From Prevotella sp. (GTDB taxonomy: Bacteria; Bacteroidota; Bacteroidia; Bacteroidales; Bacteroidaceae): a stretch of 64,000 nt of DNA. The position numbers were made by a program, and so were the translations under genes. The DNA lies in assembly GCA_024684515.1 (NCBI GenBank), contig JAIKWS010000088.1:1-64000 (forward strand), written 5' to 3'. Positions 8,824 through 17,580 of the stretch are shown piece after piece (positions within the stretch are counted from its first letter, which is position 1; each line of letters starts with the position of its first letter). The notes beneath the pieces were generated by a model that saw nothing but the letters and a program-made list of their open reading frames with translations, made no database searches and was not told where the DNA came from.

Positions 8824-9915
8824 TCATTGCTCCTTCTTCTTTAGTTTCTTTGCCGAGTAGACATCGGCTTCGTGTATGAGTTTCACCAAAGGTAATCTGG
8901 CAGCCAGTCGGTACGACATGCCATACTTCTTGTTGGCATCCTTAGTGAATGTTCCCATGTGCCAGGCAATGGCCTTTTTCTCCTCTTCGTTCAGCTTGAG
9001 GTGCCATTGATCCAGCAGCATAAGTGTTTTCATGCCGTGAGGTCCTCCCTCTACCCAATGTGCAGAATGACGCGACTGCTGGTTGCTGAACTCATATTCA
9101 TCATACTTGCAGACATCATGCAGCAAGCTGCACAATACAACGCTTTCCCAATGGATATGGCAGGCGGGTTTCTCATCGATGAGCTGGCTGTACAGCAGGG
9201 TAGCCCGTTCGTAGACTTCCAGCGAGTGCTTCACTAGCCCATAGCGTCCACAATGGTGACGCACAGTGGAAGCGGGTATGGTATAGAAACAGAATTTCTC
9301 GTTTTTGTCATTCTCCCATTCAGAATGCAGCTTGTCTACAACGATTTCTATACCCAGGCGATGGGTGGCATAGAGGTGCGCATCAAACTGAGATGCCAGT
9401 GAGTCGTCAGCCACATAGCTATCGAAGAGTCCTGGAAAGTGCTCGCTGTCTCGACAAATGCAGCGGTGAATATAGTGCTGCAGCAGATGACGCGGATCGT
9501 AGCCTCCCTTTTCTGGCATCTCAGGGGCTTGCCCATGCATCAACAGGGCATGGCGCTCGCCCACGTTCAGCTTCAGCCGCAGCATTTTGAGCAATGCCAA
9601 CGAGCGGCTGGCAGTCTGTCCTGGCTCTATTTGGTCAAAGCGTGGATGGGAGGTCATGTACAATCCATGCAGCAGGGCCACAATGATAATTGTGCTATCG
9701 GCAAATGGCACTTCCAGCCGTTTGCATTCTTGATAGACACCCAGCGAGTGTACCGCCAATCCTCCACGAAAACAATGATGGCCTTGGCATTTCGCAACGA
9801 AAAAATCGCTGGTTTCCAAATACCATATAACATTAGCCATGCCTGAACGTTTCACACTGCCCAGCAGTTTGAGAATCTCTCCTCGCGTTTTAGCAACCAG
9901 TTCTAGTCGATTCAT
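8824..9915 (-). CDS. Protein with two HD domains, the first degenerate
   Basis: The product is 363 aa, apparently from an internal duplication. The second half has HHCGRYGLVKHSLEVYERA (about residue 220) and LCSLLHDVCKYDEYEF (about 265), with the His-Asp pair of HD metal phosphohydrolases. The first half has the parallel HHCFRGGLAVHSLGVYQEC (about 46) and VALLHGLYMT (about 80), where the HD pair has become His-Gly. So the C-terminal half may be an active HD hydrolase and the N-terminal half a regulatory or structural copy. The substrate is unknown. It is the first gene of a two-gene minus-strand unit with the DIP1984 gene, from the promoter at 9943. Confidence 0.78.
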   Translation of the reverse strand: MNRLELVAKTRGEILKLLGSVKRSGMANVIWYLETSDFFVAKCQGHHCFRGGLAVHSLGVYQECKRLEVPFADSTIIIVALLHGLYMTSHPRFDQIEPGQTASRSLALLKMLRLKLNVGERHALLMHGQAPEMPEKGGYDPRHLLQHYIHRCICRDSEHFPGLFDSYVADDSLASQFDAHLYATHRLGIEIVVDKLHSEWENDKNEKFCFYTIPASTVRHHCGRYGLVKHSLEVYERATLLYSQLIDEKPACHIHWESVVLCSLLHDVCKYDEYEFSNQQSRHSAHWVEGGPHGMKTLMLLDQWHLKLNEEEKKAIAWHMGTFTKDANKKYGMSYRLAARLPLVKLIHEADVYSAKKLKKKEQ

Positions 9916-10245
9916 CGCTTCTTACATTATCACTAACTGTTGCAAAGTTACGGATAAAGATTTAAATTTCCAATATAATTCTACTCTTTTACATAGTTTT
10001 AACATAATTCCGCATTTCGGAAACCAGTAAAAGGACAGCCTCACGGCAATGCTTGACGTGGGTGCTTTTGTCAAATAGGAAAGTGAAGTTTGCTACGTAC
10101 TCCAGGGGAACTTAGTGTGTGGAGTAGCGAGTTCTGACAAGTGATGGAGAAAAAATCACAGAGAATTTTGCCACTCCCTAACGATCCTGCTTTAGCCGCA
10201 TAGTGTTGTAACCTGAAAATTCTGTAGAGGATTTCAGAACGGTAC
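9916..10245. other. Intergenic region, 330 bp
   Basis: Apart from the promoter box at 9943-9950 I see no gene, repeat or structured element. There is no clear terminator for the lipoprotein gene ending at 10246. Confidence 0.6.
9943..9950 (-). promoter_or_regulatory. -7 box for double-HD gene
   Basis: Minus-strand TAACTTTG is at 9950-9943, about 28 bp before the ATG at 9915. The -33 box is weak. Confidence 0.55.
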
Positions 10246-10869
10246 TTAGTTCGAAATCTTACCAGCTATCGTCTCTTTCAGATCGGCAATCATCGTCTGA
10301 ATCTTCTCGTAGGTAGACAGTTCAAGCGAATAGGTGATACGGGCGAAGAGAGAGTCGATATAGAATACGGTATGGCCCGTCTGCATAGCTCCCTTGTTGT
10401 CGTCGGCACGATAATGGTGCACGGCCTTATAGCCAATGAAACGACGGTTGTGCTGTAGGGTAGCGACGATATCTGACAGCAAGCTGTCGCCACGATATTT
10501 CACCTCGTCCAGCTCGGCCAGGCAAGCCTCGTACTTTCGTCTTGCTTCATCATACTGCTGCTCATCGGCAGCAGACATCGGCACGGTGAGCACCGCCATT
10601 GTGTCCTTTGCCTCACGCAGACTGGAATCGAGACGCTCCACATCCAGTCGCAGCGTCACCAGCGCTTCTACCTGATCGAAGAAGACAGGGTCGTCGTAGG
10701 GTGCGAAAGCGCTATCAAGACGGGTTTCCACCGACTGATAGGTGTCTGGATGGTATAGTTCTTTCTTCAGCGAAGCCTCGATAAGTGCTTCTGCACGCTC
10801 CTCGTTGGTCTGACTACATGCCGCTAGCAGAACGAGTGCAATCGTGAAACAAACGGTTTTTCTCTTCAT
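10246..10869 (-). CDS. Uncharacterised lipoprotein
   Basis: The product is 207 aa with a lipobox (LLAAC, Cys18). I do not recognise the family. The mature part is mostly helical and charged, with likely coiled coil near residues 70-135, and ends in a mixed segment (about 140-205) containing FIGYKAVHHYRADDNKG. It would sit in the periplasm or outer membrane. It is a single gene divergent from the LRR gene, with a -7 box at 10936-10943. A structural or envelope role is possible but not supported by any motif. Confidence 0.75.
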   Translation of the reverse strand: MKRKTVCFTIALVLLAACSQTNEERAEALIEASLKKELYHPDTYQSVETRLDSAFAPYDDPVFFDQVEALVTLRLDVERLDSSLREAKDTMAVLTVPMSAADEQQYDEARRKYEACLAELDEVKYRGDSLLSDIVATLQHNRRFIGYKAVHHYRADDNKGAMQTGHTVFYIDSLFARITYSLELSTYEKIQTMIADLKETIAGKISN

Positions 10870-10935
10870 CTTTTATAGTCTCTGGTTTTATAGGAAAGGC
10901 ACGCATGGCTGTCTTACCCCTTCGTCTTTCGACTG

Positions 10936-10943
10936 CAAAGGTA
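10936..10943 (-). promoter_or_regulatory. -7 box for the lipoprotein gene
   Basis: Minus-strand TACCTTTG is at 10943-10936, about 66 bp before the ATG at 10869. No good -33 box is visible. Confidence 0.5.
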
Positions 10944-11022
10944 AGCAAAATAATCTGATAATGAGCAGGATGGCAGAGAAAATATGCATTCGTGCGATTT
11001 CGTCGATAAGAAAAGTGGTATC

Positions 11023-11057
11023 TTTTGCTTGGCTTTTACACTTTTTTCGTAACTTTG
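11023..11057 (+). promoter_or_regulatory. Promoter for the LRR protein gene
   Basis: TTTTG is at 11023-11027 and TAACTTTG at 11050-11057, 22 bp apart, slightly longer than ideal. The ATG is at 11122. Confidence 0.6.
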
Positions 11058-11121
11058 TACCCAAAAATCCAAACGTCCGCAAAGGGGGACGATTAAGACG
11101 AAAGAATAACAGCAAAACGAA

Positions 11122-12444
11122 ATGGCAATGAATAGGAATCAAAGACAATGTGGAATGGTTCGGGCTGCATTTATCCTGCTCGCAATGTGGCTCTCATCAA
11201 CCTTTGCGTGGGCAGGCGGAACGTGTGGAGAAGGGCTTTCCTGGGTGCTGGGTACTGATGGCACCCTAATTATTAGTGGTACGGGCGCGATGGATGATTA
11301 CCAATACGCAGCAGATCATCCTTGGCATGACAATAGATCAAGCATCCAAAAGGTCGTTATCAATGAGGGTGTTACGCATATTGGGAATTTGGCTTTTTGG
11401 GGCATCTCGAATATAACGTCGGTCTCTATCGCAGAAAGCGTAACTAGCATCGGAACCCAGGCATTCTCTGGTTGTACTCATTTAGCCACTGTTAACATCC
11501 CCTCTGGCATTACTAGCCTTGAATCTAGTGTATTCTATGGCTGTGCAATGACTTCTATCACCATTCCTGCAAGCGTCACCAGCATCGGCGAGTCATCTTT
11601 CCAGGATTGCAAAAGCCTTACTTCTGTCAATATTCCTGCAAGCGTCACCAGTATAGGAAATGATGCCTTTAGAAATTGTACGACGCTTGCGTCCGTTACC
11701 ATTTGGGCACCCTCGCTGACAACGTATGGCTCGTATGCATTCTACAATAATGCCTCTGGCCGCAAGATCTACGTACTGGCAGACTGTGAGAATACTTACA
11801 AGACTGGCTGGGAAAGCTTCTCTAGTGATATTACCGCCATTACCGGCACCCCTAATGCCCCTACTGCAACTTCTGCCACGCTGAATGCTGAGACCGCCTA
11901 TTGGTGTACCTATTATAATGGTAGTGCCAACGTGGTCGCCGATGCCAGCACGACTGTCTACACCGTTTCGCTCAGCAGTACGGCAGCATTGCTAAAGGAA
12001 GTGAGCGACAAGATAATCAAGGCCGGGCAAGGTGTCGTGCTGAAATCAACGAATGACAGTCCCACGCTAACCTATGCCAGCACAATACCCACTGGCGACT
12101 TTACGAGCAATGTTCTCAAGGGTGTGGACATAGCTACCACCTGCACGGCAGGCGACAACTATGTGCTAGCTAACGGTATAAACGGACTGGGATTCTATAT
12201 CTACAGTGGCACCTCACTGGGAGCCAACAAGGCTTACCTGCCTAAATCGTCAGTAAACGCTGGCGCACGCGGAATCATCCTGTTTGCAGAGGATGAGACC
12301 ACTTCTGTCGATGAAGATGTTAGAATAGAGAAGGGCAAGACGACAGGCGCAATGTGGTACACCATCGATGGACGGAAGTTGCAGGAAAGACCTACTCAGA
12401 AGGGACTCTATATCCACGAGGGACAAAAGGTCATAATAAAATAA
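11122..12444 (+). CDS. Secreted BspA-like leucine-rich repeat protein
   Basis: The product is 440 aa with a signal peptide (about 1-30). Residues of about 60-235 hold five or so LRR_5 (BspA/TpLRR) units of about 23 aa, of the form xxSVTSIGxxAFxxCxxLxxVxIP. A beta-rich module without a recognised family follows, and the end is WYTIDGRKLQERPTQKGLYI plus IIK, a Bacteroidetes surface-protein tail. Such proteins bind host, microbial or matrix ligands; nothing here tells which. It is a single gene with its own promoter at 11023-11057. The repeats are regular and the frame is intact. Confidence 0.86.
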   Translation: MAMNRNQRQCGMVRAAFILLAMWLSSTFAWAGGTCGEGLSWVLGTDGTLIISGTGAMDDYQYAADHPWHDNRSSIQKVVINEGVTHIGNLAFWGISNITSVSIAESVTSIGTQAFSGCTHLATVNIPSGITSLESSVFYGCAMTSITIPASVTSIGESSFQDCKSLTSVNIPASVTSIGNDAFRNCTTLASVTIWAPSLTTYGSYAFYNNASGRKIYVLADCENTYKTGWESFSSDITAITGTPNAPTATSATLNAETAYWCTYYNGSANVVADASTTVYTVSLSSTAALLKEVSDKIIKAGQGVVLKSTNDSPTLTYASTIPTGDFTSNVLKGVDIATTCTAGDNYVLANGINGLGFYIYSGTSLGANKAYLPKSSVNAGARGIILFAEDETTSVDEDVRIEKGKTTGAMWYTIDGRKLQERPTQKGLYIHEGQKVIIK

Positions 12445-12629
12445 TGTAAGGAGAACGGGACTAAGAAAAGATGACGCAATATACCACCCCACAGAAAACT
12501 GGCGTAACTCTTGAACTGCCACAACTACTGACGGGCAGTCCTGGGAGGATGATTAACAGCGGCACAGGAAATTTGTGGTAAAGATAAATAGTGTCGGGCT
12601 CACTCAAACATTATCGGTTGGGAGTAGAT

Positions 12630-12690
12630 AAGAGGACAATCAAACAGGGTCGTTCTTTCTAAGAGGACATTCAAACTGGGTTGTTCTTTC
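12630..12690. repeat. Two tandem copies of a 31-bp unit
   Basis: Copy one (12630-12660) and copy two (12661-12690) differ at only a few positions. Both contain AAGAGGACA, then TCAAAC, GGGT and GTTCTTTC. Origin unknown; they could be operator-like sites or the trace of a mobile element. Confidence 0.75.
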
Positions 12691-12766
12691 GATAATGACG
12701 GGTGAAACGAGCGGACGGGCATGGGGGGCAAAATTGCAGGGCATTTCTTGAGGAAACCTCCCATAG

Positions 12767-12799
12767 ATTATTGTCAAATACTCACGGCAAGACAATAAT
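12767..12799 (+). promoter_or_regulatory. Inverted repeat upstream of the PorT-like gene
   Basis: ATTATTGTC (12767-12775) and GACAATAAT (12791-12799) are perfect inverted arms with a 15-base spacer. They lie 28 bp before the start codon. It may be an operator or leader hairpin; this is inference. Confidence 0.4.
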
Positions 12800-12826
12800 C
12801 GGCACGATGCTGCGTTATAATAGAGA

Positions 12827-13573
12827 ATGAGACGAATTGTGACGACCATCCTGCTAGCACTTGTCGTGATTACGGCAGCGGGGCAGAAACGCAAGGTGCA
12901 GAACAAGCCGTATATTGACTTGCGCCCCTTGCACTTTGGCATACAGATAGGTCTGAACATGCAGGACGTCGAATTGCAGAACAAAGGGCCGCAACTCATG
13001 CAGATGCAGGAGGGAGAGGAGCCAACGGAGCAACTGGTGCTCACCGATGCCGACACCTGGAACCCAGGATTCAGTGTGGGCGTAGTGGCCGACATGCGGC
13101 TGTCGCAGCATTTCAGCCTGAGACTGGTGCCGACCATGCACTTTGGATCGAAGCATCTGGTATTCAGGAACTATAAGGACCTCAACGATGGAGGACTGCC
13201 CCGAGAGACGACACAGGACATGAAGAACACCTACATCTCCCTGCCTGTTGACCTGAAGTTCTCTGCCGAGCGCTTCAACAACTACCGACCCTACATGATT
13301 GCCGGCATCAGTCCGATGATCAACCTCTCGGGCAAGGACCAGGACTATATCCACACCAAGCGCTACGACACGATGGTAGAGATTGGACTGGGCTGCGACT
13401 ACTACCTGCCTTTCTTCAAGTTCATTCCAGAACTGAAGTTTTCCTTCAGTCTGGCTGACGTCTTCGACAAGAAACATATCGACGAACTGACGGATATGAA
13501 CAAGCGGGTATTCGCCAACAGCGTGGATGCCGCCTACAGTAAAATGATTGTACTAACCTTCTATTTCGAATAA
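12827..13573 (+). CDS. porT: PorT-like outer-membrane beta-barrel protein
   Basis: The product is 248 aa with a signal peptide (about 1-19). The N-terminal strand RPLHFGIQIGLNMQDVELQ and the later pattern of alternating strands (SLRLVPTMHFG, YRPYMIAGISPMINLSG, VEIGLGCDYYLPFFKFIPEL) fit the PorT/OMP_b-brl family. PorT is an outer-membrane part of the type IX secretion system in Porphyromonas, and length agrees (about 240 aa). Several proteins in this window carry sorting-type tails, which would fit an active T9SS. Generic PorT-fold barrels also exist, so the specific assignment is moderate. The Pro/Gln-rich gene starts 4 bp after the stop, indicating co-transcription. Confidence 0.72.
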   Translation: MRRIVTTILLALVVITAAGQKRKVQNKPYIDLRPLHFGIQIGLNMQDVELQNKGPQLMQMQEGEEPTEQLVLTDADTWNPGFSVGVVADMRLSQHFSLRLVPTMHFGSKHLVFRNYKDLNDGGLPRETTQDMKNTYISLPVDLKFSAERFNNYRPYMIAGISPMINLSGKDQDYIHTKRYDTMVEIGLGCDYYLPFFKFIPELKFSFSLADVFDKKHIDELTDMNKRVFANSVDAAYSKMIVLTFYFE

Positions 13574-13577
13574 CATC

Positions 13578-14507
13578 ATGGACACAAATCAGCATCCTAA
13601 CATGCCGGCATCAGATCCACAGGGAACTCAGCCGCCACAGGGACAGCCCACACCACAATGGCAGCAGCCGCCACAGGGACAGCCTATGCCACAATGGCAA
13701 CAGGCACCACAGGGACAGCCCACGCCTCAGGGGCAACAGCCCGTGCAGGGGCCTCAGACACCACAATGGCAGCAGGCTCCACAGGGACAGCCTATGTCGC
13801 AAGGGCAACAGCCCCAGGCTCCACAGTGGCAACAGGCTCCACAATGGCAACAAGGGCAGCAGGGACAACAGATGCCCCCCATCCCCCCCAATCCACCTAT
13901 GCAGCCTGTCAACCAGGACCAGCGAACCGTATTAAGCAACAAGCAGAAGAAAGGCTCGCGTGGATGGCTGATTGCTGTCATCGTCCTGCTGGTGGTTGCT
14001 GCCATTGGCGTCGGACTGTACTTCCTGCTTGGACAGCAGAAGGGACGTAGTCACGACATTGCTGACGAGGAAGAAAACGATACTGAGATGAGCAACGACG
14101 ATAACATCAAGGACGACGAGCCCGAGGGGGATGACGACACCTATATAGTGGGACGGCAAGACGGCGACGATGAGGACACGGATGTGACCCGCAATGATGA
14201 TGAGCCCGTTCAGGATCCACATGCCCCGCAGTCGCTGTCGCTCACTGGCGATGCTGACGGCTATCCCCTGACGCTGACGCTTGAGATTGCCAGCGATGGA
14301 AAAGTAACGGGATCGTATACGAACGGAACAAGCAACACAACCATACAGGTGTCTGGAACAAAGAATGGTGATGCCATCCAACTGACGGGCAGAGCCAATC
14401 GCACCACCTACACCTTCCGCATCCGTCCTGATAGCCACCTCTATACTGGCACGCTAAGCACTTCGGGCGGCAAGAGTCAGGAACTGCACTTGACGGCGGT
14501 ACGCTAG
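13578..14507 (+). CDS. Pro/Gln-repeat single-span membrane protein
   Basis: The product is 309 aa and the family is not recognised. Residues 14-97 are about five degenerate copies of a 12-residue Pro/Gln repeat (PQGQPTPQWQQA-like), mirrored by 36-bp DNA repeats. A single membrane segment follows (about 130-151, LIAVIVLLVVAAIGVGLYFL), then a very acidic stretch (about 160-210) and a small beta-rich C-terminal domain (about 215-309) with SLSLTGDADGYPLTLTLEI. Without a signal peptide the repeat tail should be cytoplasmic and the acidic and beta parts periplasmic. It is close behind the PorT-like gene. The repeats may vary in number between strains. Confidence 0.78.
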   Translation: MDTNQHPNMPASDPQGTQPPQGQPTPQWQQPPQGQPMPQWQQAPQGQPTPQGQQPVQGPQTPQWQQAPQGQPMSQGQQPQAPQWQQAPQWQQGQQGQQMPPIPPNPPMQPVNQDQRTVLSNKQKKGSRGWLIAVIVLLVVAAIGVGLYFLLGQQKGRSHDIADEEENDTEMSNDDNIKDDEPEGDDDTYIVGRQDGDDEDTDVTRNDDEPVQDPHAPQSLSLTGDADGYPLTLTLEIASDGKVTGSYTNGTSNTTIQVSGTKNGDAIQLTGRANRTTYTFRIRPDSHLYTGTLSTSGGKSQELHLTAVR

Positions 14508-14575
14508 CAAAGGAGATTGTCCTAGGCGGCTTCACCGGTGGAAATACTGCATGGAGCACGGGGGAACGGCGACGG

Positions 14576-16426
14576 CTATACCTGCTGCATATCGTGCAAC
14601 TTGCGATAGTAGCCGTCGTGCTGCAACAGCTCTTCGTGTGTGCCCCGTTCTACGATACGGCCCTCGTGGAGCACACATATCTCATCGGCATTCTTGATGG
14701 TTGACAGGCGATGGGCAATGGCAACAGTGGTACGTGTCTTCATCAGTCGCTCAAGGGCATCCTGTACTAGTCGTTCGCTCTCCGTATCGAGTGCACTGGT
14801 AGCTTCGTCAAGAATGAGAATAGGAGGATTCTTCAGGATAGCACGGGCTATTGACACACGCTGACGCTGTCCTCCACTGAGACGTCCACCCCTGTCACCG
14901 ATATTCGTGTCGAAGCCCTGCTCTGACTGCATGATGAAATCATAGGCATTCGCAATCCTGGCTGCCTCGGCCACCTGCTCGTCGGTAGCCTCGTCCACAC
15001 CAAAGGATATATTGTTGCGGAACGAATCGTTGAAGAGGATGGCTTCCTGATTGACGTTGCCAATGAGCTGTCGCAGGTCGTGGACGCCAAGATCCTTCAC
15101 GTTGATACCGTCTATAAGCACCTCACCCTCCTGCACATCGTAGTAGCGCGGGATGAGGTCTACCAGTGTGGACTTGCCTCCTCCGCTCTGGCCTACCAGT
15201 GCCACCGTCTTGCCTTTGGGTATGACCAGGTTGATATCCTTCAGCACCCATCCGCCATCGCTATTCCCCTGTGGCGTGGTATAGCGGAACGACACATGAC
15301 GGAACTCTATCTCGTGGTCAAAACTCTTGATATGCTTCGGATTCTCAGCCTCCTTGATGGTATTCTCTGCCTTCAGGATCTTGTCGATACGCTCCATCGA
15401 CGCCAGTCCCTTGGGAATATTGTAACCTGCCTTTGAGAAGTCTTTCAAAGGCTGGATAATACTATAGAGGATCACCATATAATAGATGAACGTGGGACCT
15501 GTGATAGTCTGATTGTTGAGCACCAGGATACCGCCAAACCACAGTACGATGATAATCATCAGCGTACCCAGGAACTCACTCAGGGGGTGGGCCAGTGACT
15601 GTCGGATGTTGACACGCATGATGTCATTACGATAGTGGGAGTTGACATCGTCGAAACGCTGGTTCATCTTCTCCTCGGCACAGAAGGCCTTGATGATGCG
15701 GAGTCCTCCCAGCGTCTCCTCCACCTGGCTCATTGTATCGCTCCACAACGCCTGTGCCTCGATGCTACGGCGTTTCAGCTTACGGCCTACCATCCCCATG
15801 AACCATCCGAAGACGGGTACGAAGACAATGGTGAACAGCGTGAGATGCCACGACACGAAGATCAGCGTGACAAAATAGACGGTGATGAGGATGGGATTCT
15901 TGAACAGCATGTCAAGACTCGACATGATGCTCGATTCAACCTCCTGCACATCACCACTCATGCGTGCAATGATGTCTCCCTTGCGCTCCTCGCTGAAGAA
16001 GCCCAGCGGAAGCGAGGTGATTTTCTTATAGAGCTGGTTGCGAATGTCGCGAACCACACCTGTGCGGATGGGGATGATGGTTGCCGAAGACAGAAAATAG
16101 GCTCCCGTCTTCATTGCCGTTGTCACAGCCAGGAATAGACCGATGAAAAGCAACGTGGTGGTCTGGCCATAGTCGGCGATGAGACAGTTGACCAGATAGT
16201 TGAGATTGTTCATCAGCACACCCTGTACATTGCCCCAGTCCCAGGCCATCCAGGCGGTGGCAGCCTCGGCATCGCCCGTCTGGAAGAGGATCTGCAAGAT
16301 GGGGATCAGTGCGGCAAACGAGAAAATATTGAGTAGTGCCGAGAGAATGTTAAACACTACCGAGGCAACGAGATATTTTTTGTAAGGAGGCACGAAACGC
16401 CTCAACACTTGCAGGAATTCTTTCAT
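14576..16426 (-). CDS. ABC exporter, fused permease/ATPase (MsbA-like)
   Basis: The product is 616 aa. An ABC_membrane type I domain (about 10-330, six spans) is followed by an ATPase with Walker A GQSGGGKST (about 412), signature LSGGQRQRVSIARA (about 516) and Walker B ILILDEATSALD (about 538). This is a homodimeric exporter half of the MsbA/lipid or multidrug type; the substrate cannot be told from sequence. The start is placed at ATG 16426 (MKEFLQVLRRF). The longer frame would begin with TTG at 16447, inside the -7 box at 16445-16452. It is divergent from purN. Confidence 0.9.
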   Translation of the reverse strand: MKEFLQVLRRFVPPYKKYLVASVVFNILSALLNIFSFAALIPILQILFQTGDAEAATAWMAWDWGNVQGVLMNNLNYLVNCLIADYGQTTTLLFIGLFLAVTTAMKTGAYFLSSATIIPIRTGVVRDIRNQLYKKITSLPLGFFSEERKGDIIARMSGDVQEVESSIMSSLDMLFKNPILITVYFVTLIFVSWHLTLFTIVFVPVFGWFMGMVGRKLKRRSIEAQALWSDTMSQVEETLGGLRIIKAFCAEEKMNQRFDDVNSHYRNDIMRVNIRQSLAHPLSEFLGTLMIIIVLWFGGILVLNNQTITGPTFIYYMVILYSIIQPLKDFSKAGYNIPKGLASMERIDKILKAENTIKEAENPKHIKSFDHEIEFRHVSFRYTTPQGNSDGGWVLKDINLVIPKGKTVALVGQSGGGKSTLVDLIPRYYDVQEGEVLIDGINVKDLGVHDLRQLIGNVNQEAILFNDSFRNNISFGVDEATDEQVAEAARIANAYDFIMQSEQGFDTNIGDRGGRLSGGQRQRVSIARAILKNPPILILDEATSALDTESERLVQDALERLMKTRTTVAIAHRLSTIKNADEICVLHEGRIVERGTHEELLQHDGYYRKLHDMQQV

Positions 16427-16444
16427 TTTAATGCAATTTGGCTG

Positions 16445-16452
16445 CAAAGTTA
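16445..16452 (-). promoter_or_regulatory. -7 box for the ABC exporter gene
   Basis: Minus-strand TAACTTTG is at 16452-16445, about 19 bp before the ATG at 16426. It lies 13 bp from the opposing purN -7 box, so the two divergent promoters interlock. Confidence 0.65.
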
Positions 16453-16465
16453 CAAATTATTTTCG

Positions 16466-16473
16466 TAACTTTG
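16466..16473 (+). promoter_or_regulatory. -7 box for purN
   Basis: TAACTTTG is at 16466-16473, with the ATG at 16511. No TTTG lies at the ideal -33 distance; the nearest is at 16437-16440. Confidence 0.6.
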
Positions 16474-16510
16474 CCAACGAAACAGAAAATATAGTGATAA
16501 CCAGAGATAA

Positions 16511-17092
16511 ATGGAACAAGTAAACATTGCCGTCTTTGCCTCGGGCAGCGGATCGAACTGCGAGAATCTGATCAAGTATTTCAATGAGGCCAAGCATAGT
16601 GCCAGAGTCTCGCTGGTGGTCAGCAATAAGAGCGATGCCCAAGTACTGGAGCGTGCCCAACGGCTGGGGGTACCCTCGGTGGTCATCCCGAAAACTGACC
16701 TGCAGCGACCTGAGGTGGTCTTGCCAGTCTTGGAGAAGTATCATGTGGGATTCGTGGTGCTGGCGGGATTTCTGCCTCTTATCCCCAACTATCTCATCGA
16801 TGCCTTCCCCCAGCGCATCGTGAATATACACCCCTCGCTACTGCCCAAATATGGCGGCAAGGGCATGTGGGGACATCATGTGCACGAGGCCGTCAAGGCT
16901 GCTGGCGAGACAGAGACGGGTATGACAATCCACTGGGTGACACCACAATGTGATGCAGGAGACATCATCGCACAGTTTCACGTCAGACTTTCACCCAACG
17001 ATACTCCCGATGATATCGCAGCCAAGGAACACGTGCTGGAGATGACCTATTTCCCTTACGTAGTCGAGCAGCTGATTGCTATGATGAAATAG
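16511..17092 (+). CDS. purN: Phosphoribosylglycinamide formyltransferase PurN
   Basis: The product is 193 aa. The N terminus IAVFASGSGSNCENLI binds the GAR phosphate. NIHPSLLPKYGGKGMWG (about 104) holds the catalytic Asn and His, and the downstream CDAGDII (about 146) supplies the Asp. PurN moves a formyl group from 10-formyl-THF to GAR in purine synthesis in the cytoplasm. Length is normal. It is a single gene divergent from the ABC exporter, followed by a 728-bp repeat-rich gap. Confidence 0.96.
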   Translation: MEQVNIAVFASGSGSNCENLIKYFNEAKHSARVSLVVSNKSDAQVLERAQRLGVPSVVIPKTDLQRPEVVLPVLEKYHVGFVVLAGFLPLIPNYLIDAFPQRIVNIHPSLLPKYGGKGMWGHHVHEAVKAAGETETGMTIHWVTPQCDAGDIIAQFHVRLSPNDTPDDIAAKEHVLEMTYFPYVVEQLIAMMK

Positions 17093-17160
17093 TCATGCTA
17101 CCAGTGGCTGCAGGTGTAAAGACTTACGGATTCCAAAAGCCAAAGAACATGAAAATTCAG

Positions 17161-17308
17161 GTAGACCTACCGACCAACCATGACCACGCTGAAATGCCGA
17201 TGTGCAAAGGGTTGGAGTCATGGTAGGTCTATGGTAGGTCTTCGATAAGACCTACCATCCCTCAAACCCCGTGTGGCAGGGTGTTTGCGAGGGGGCATGG
17301 TAGGTCTA
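17161..17308. repeat. Compound palindromic element A1 (GACCTACC arms)
   Basis: Arm word GACCTACC and its reverse complement GGTAGGTC bracket two different cores. Core 1 is AAATGCCGATGTGCAAAGG at 17192-17210. Core 2 is a CTCAAACCCC...GGTGTTTG hairpin at 17261-17286. Between them is a 12-bp perfect hairpin, ATGGTAGGTCTT (17231-17242) with AAGACCTACCAT (17247-17258). Core 1 recurs in the element at 35.7 kb and core 2 in the element at 49.9 kb. Confidence 0.8.
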
Positions 17309-17449
17309 TTGCTAAAATCCTGTTTCCTGGCAGATGACCAGCTAGATGTATAGTTTCATGTGAGTTGCCTGCTGCCAGAACTCTTGTCAGGAATAATTAC
17401 TGGCTTGCTGAGGCTGGCTTTCTTCTGCCAAACTCGTGAGTATTGCGAA

Positions 17450-17580
17450 AATTTTTCCCAAGGCTGGGAATATTTTTTTCCCAGGGTGGGAATAATATTT
17501 TCCCAGGCAGGGAACAATTTTTTCCTAGGCAGGGAACAAAATTTATTTAGGCAGGGCAGAAATCCTTGCCTATTCAGGAA
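17450..17580. repeat. Six-unit palindromic array, 22-bp period (TTCCCAGGCAGGGAA)
   Basis: Units of the form TTTTCCCAGGCAGGGAAC repeat with spacings of 23, 22, 22 and 22 bp, then decay. Each unit is itself a TTCCC/GGGAA hairpin. There are no unique spacers, so it is not a CRISPR. Confidence 0.8.

Larger units (their letters stand above)
12445..12826. other. Intergenic region, 382 bp
   Basis: It holds a 31-bp tandem duplication (12630-12690) and a 9-bp inverted repeat just before the PorT-like gene, both listed separately. I see no gene and no TAnnTTTG promoter in front of the ATG at 12827. Confidence 0.6.

Noticed and set aside
13658..14050. Ala/Thr-rich 130-codon frame
   Set aside because: It is a frame-shifted reading of the Pro/Gln DNA repeats.
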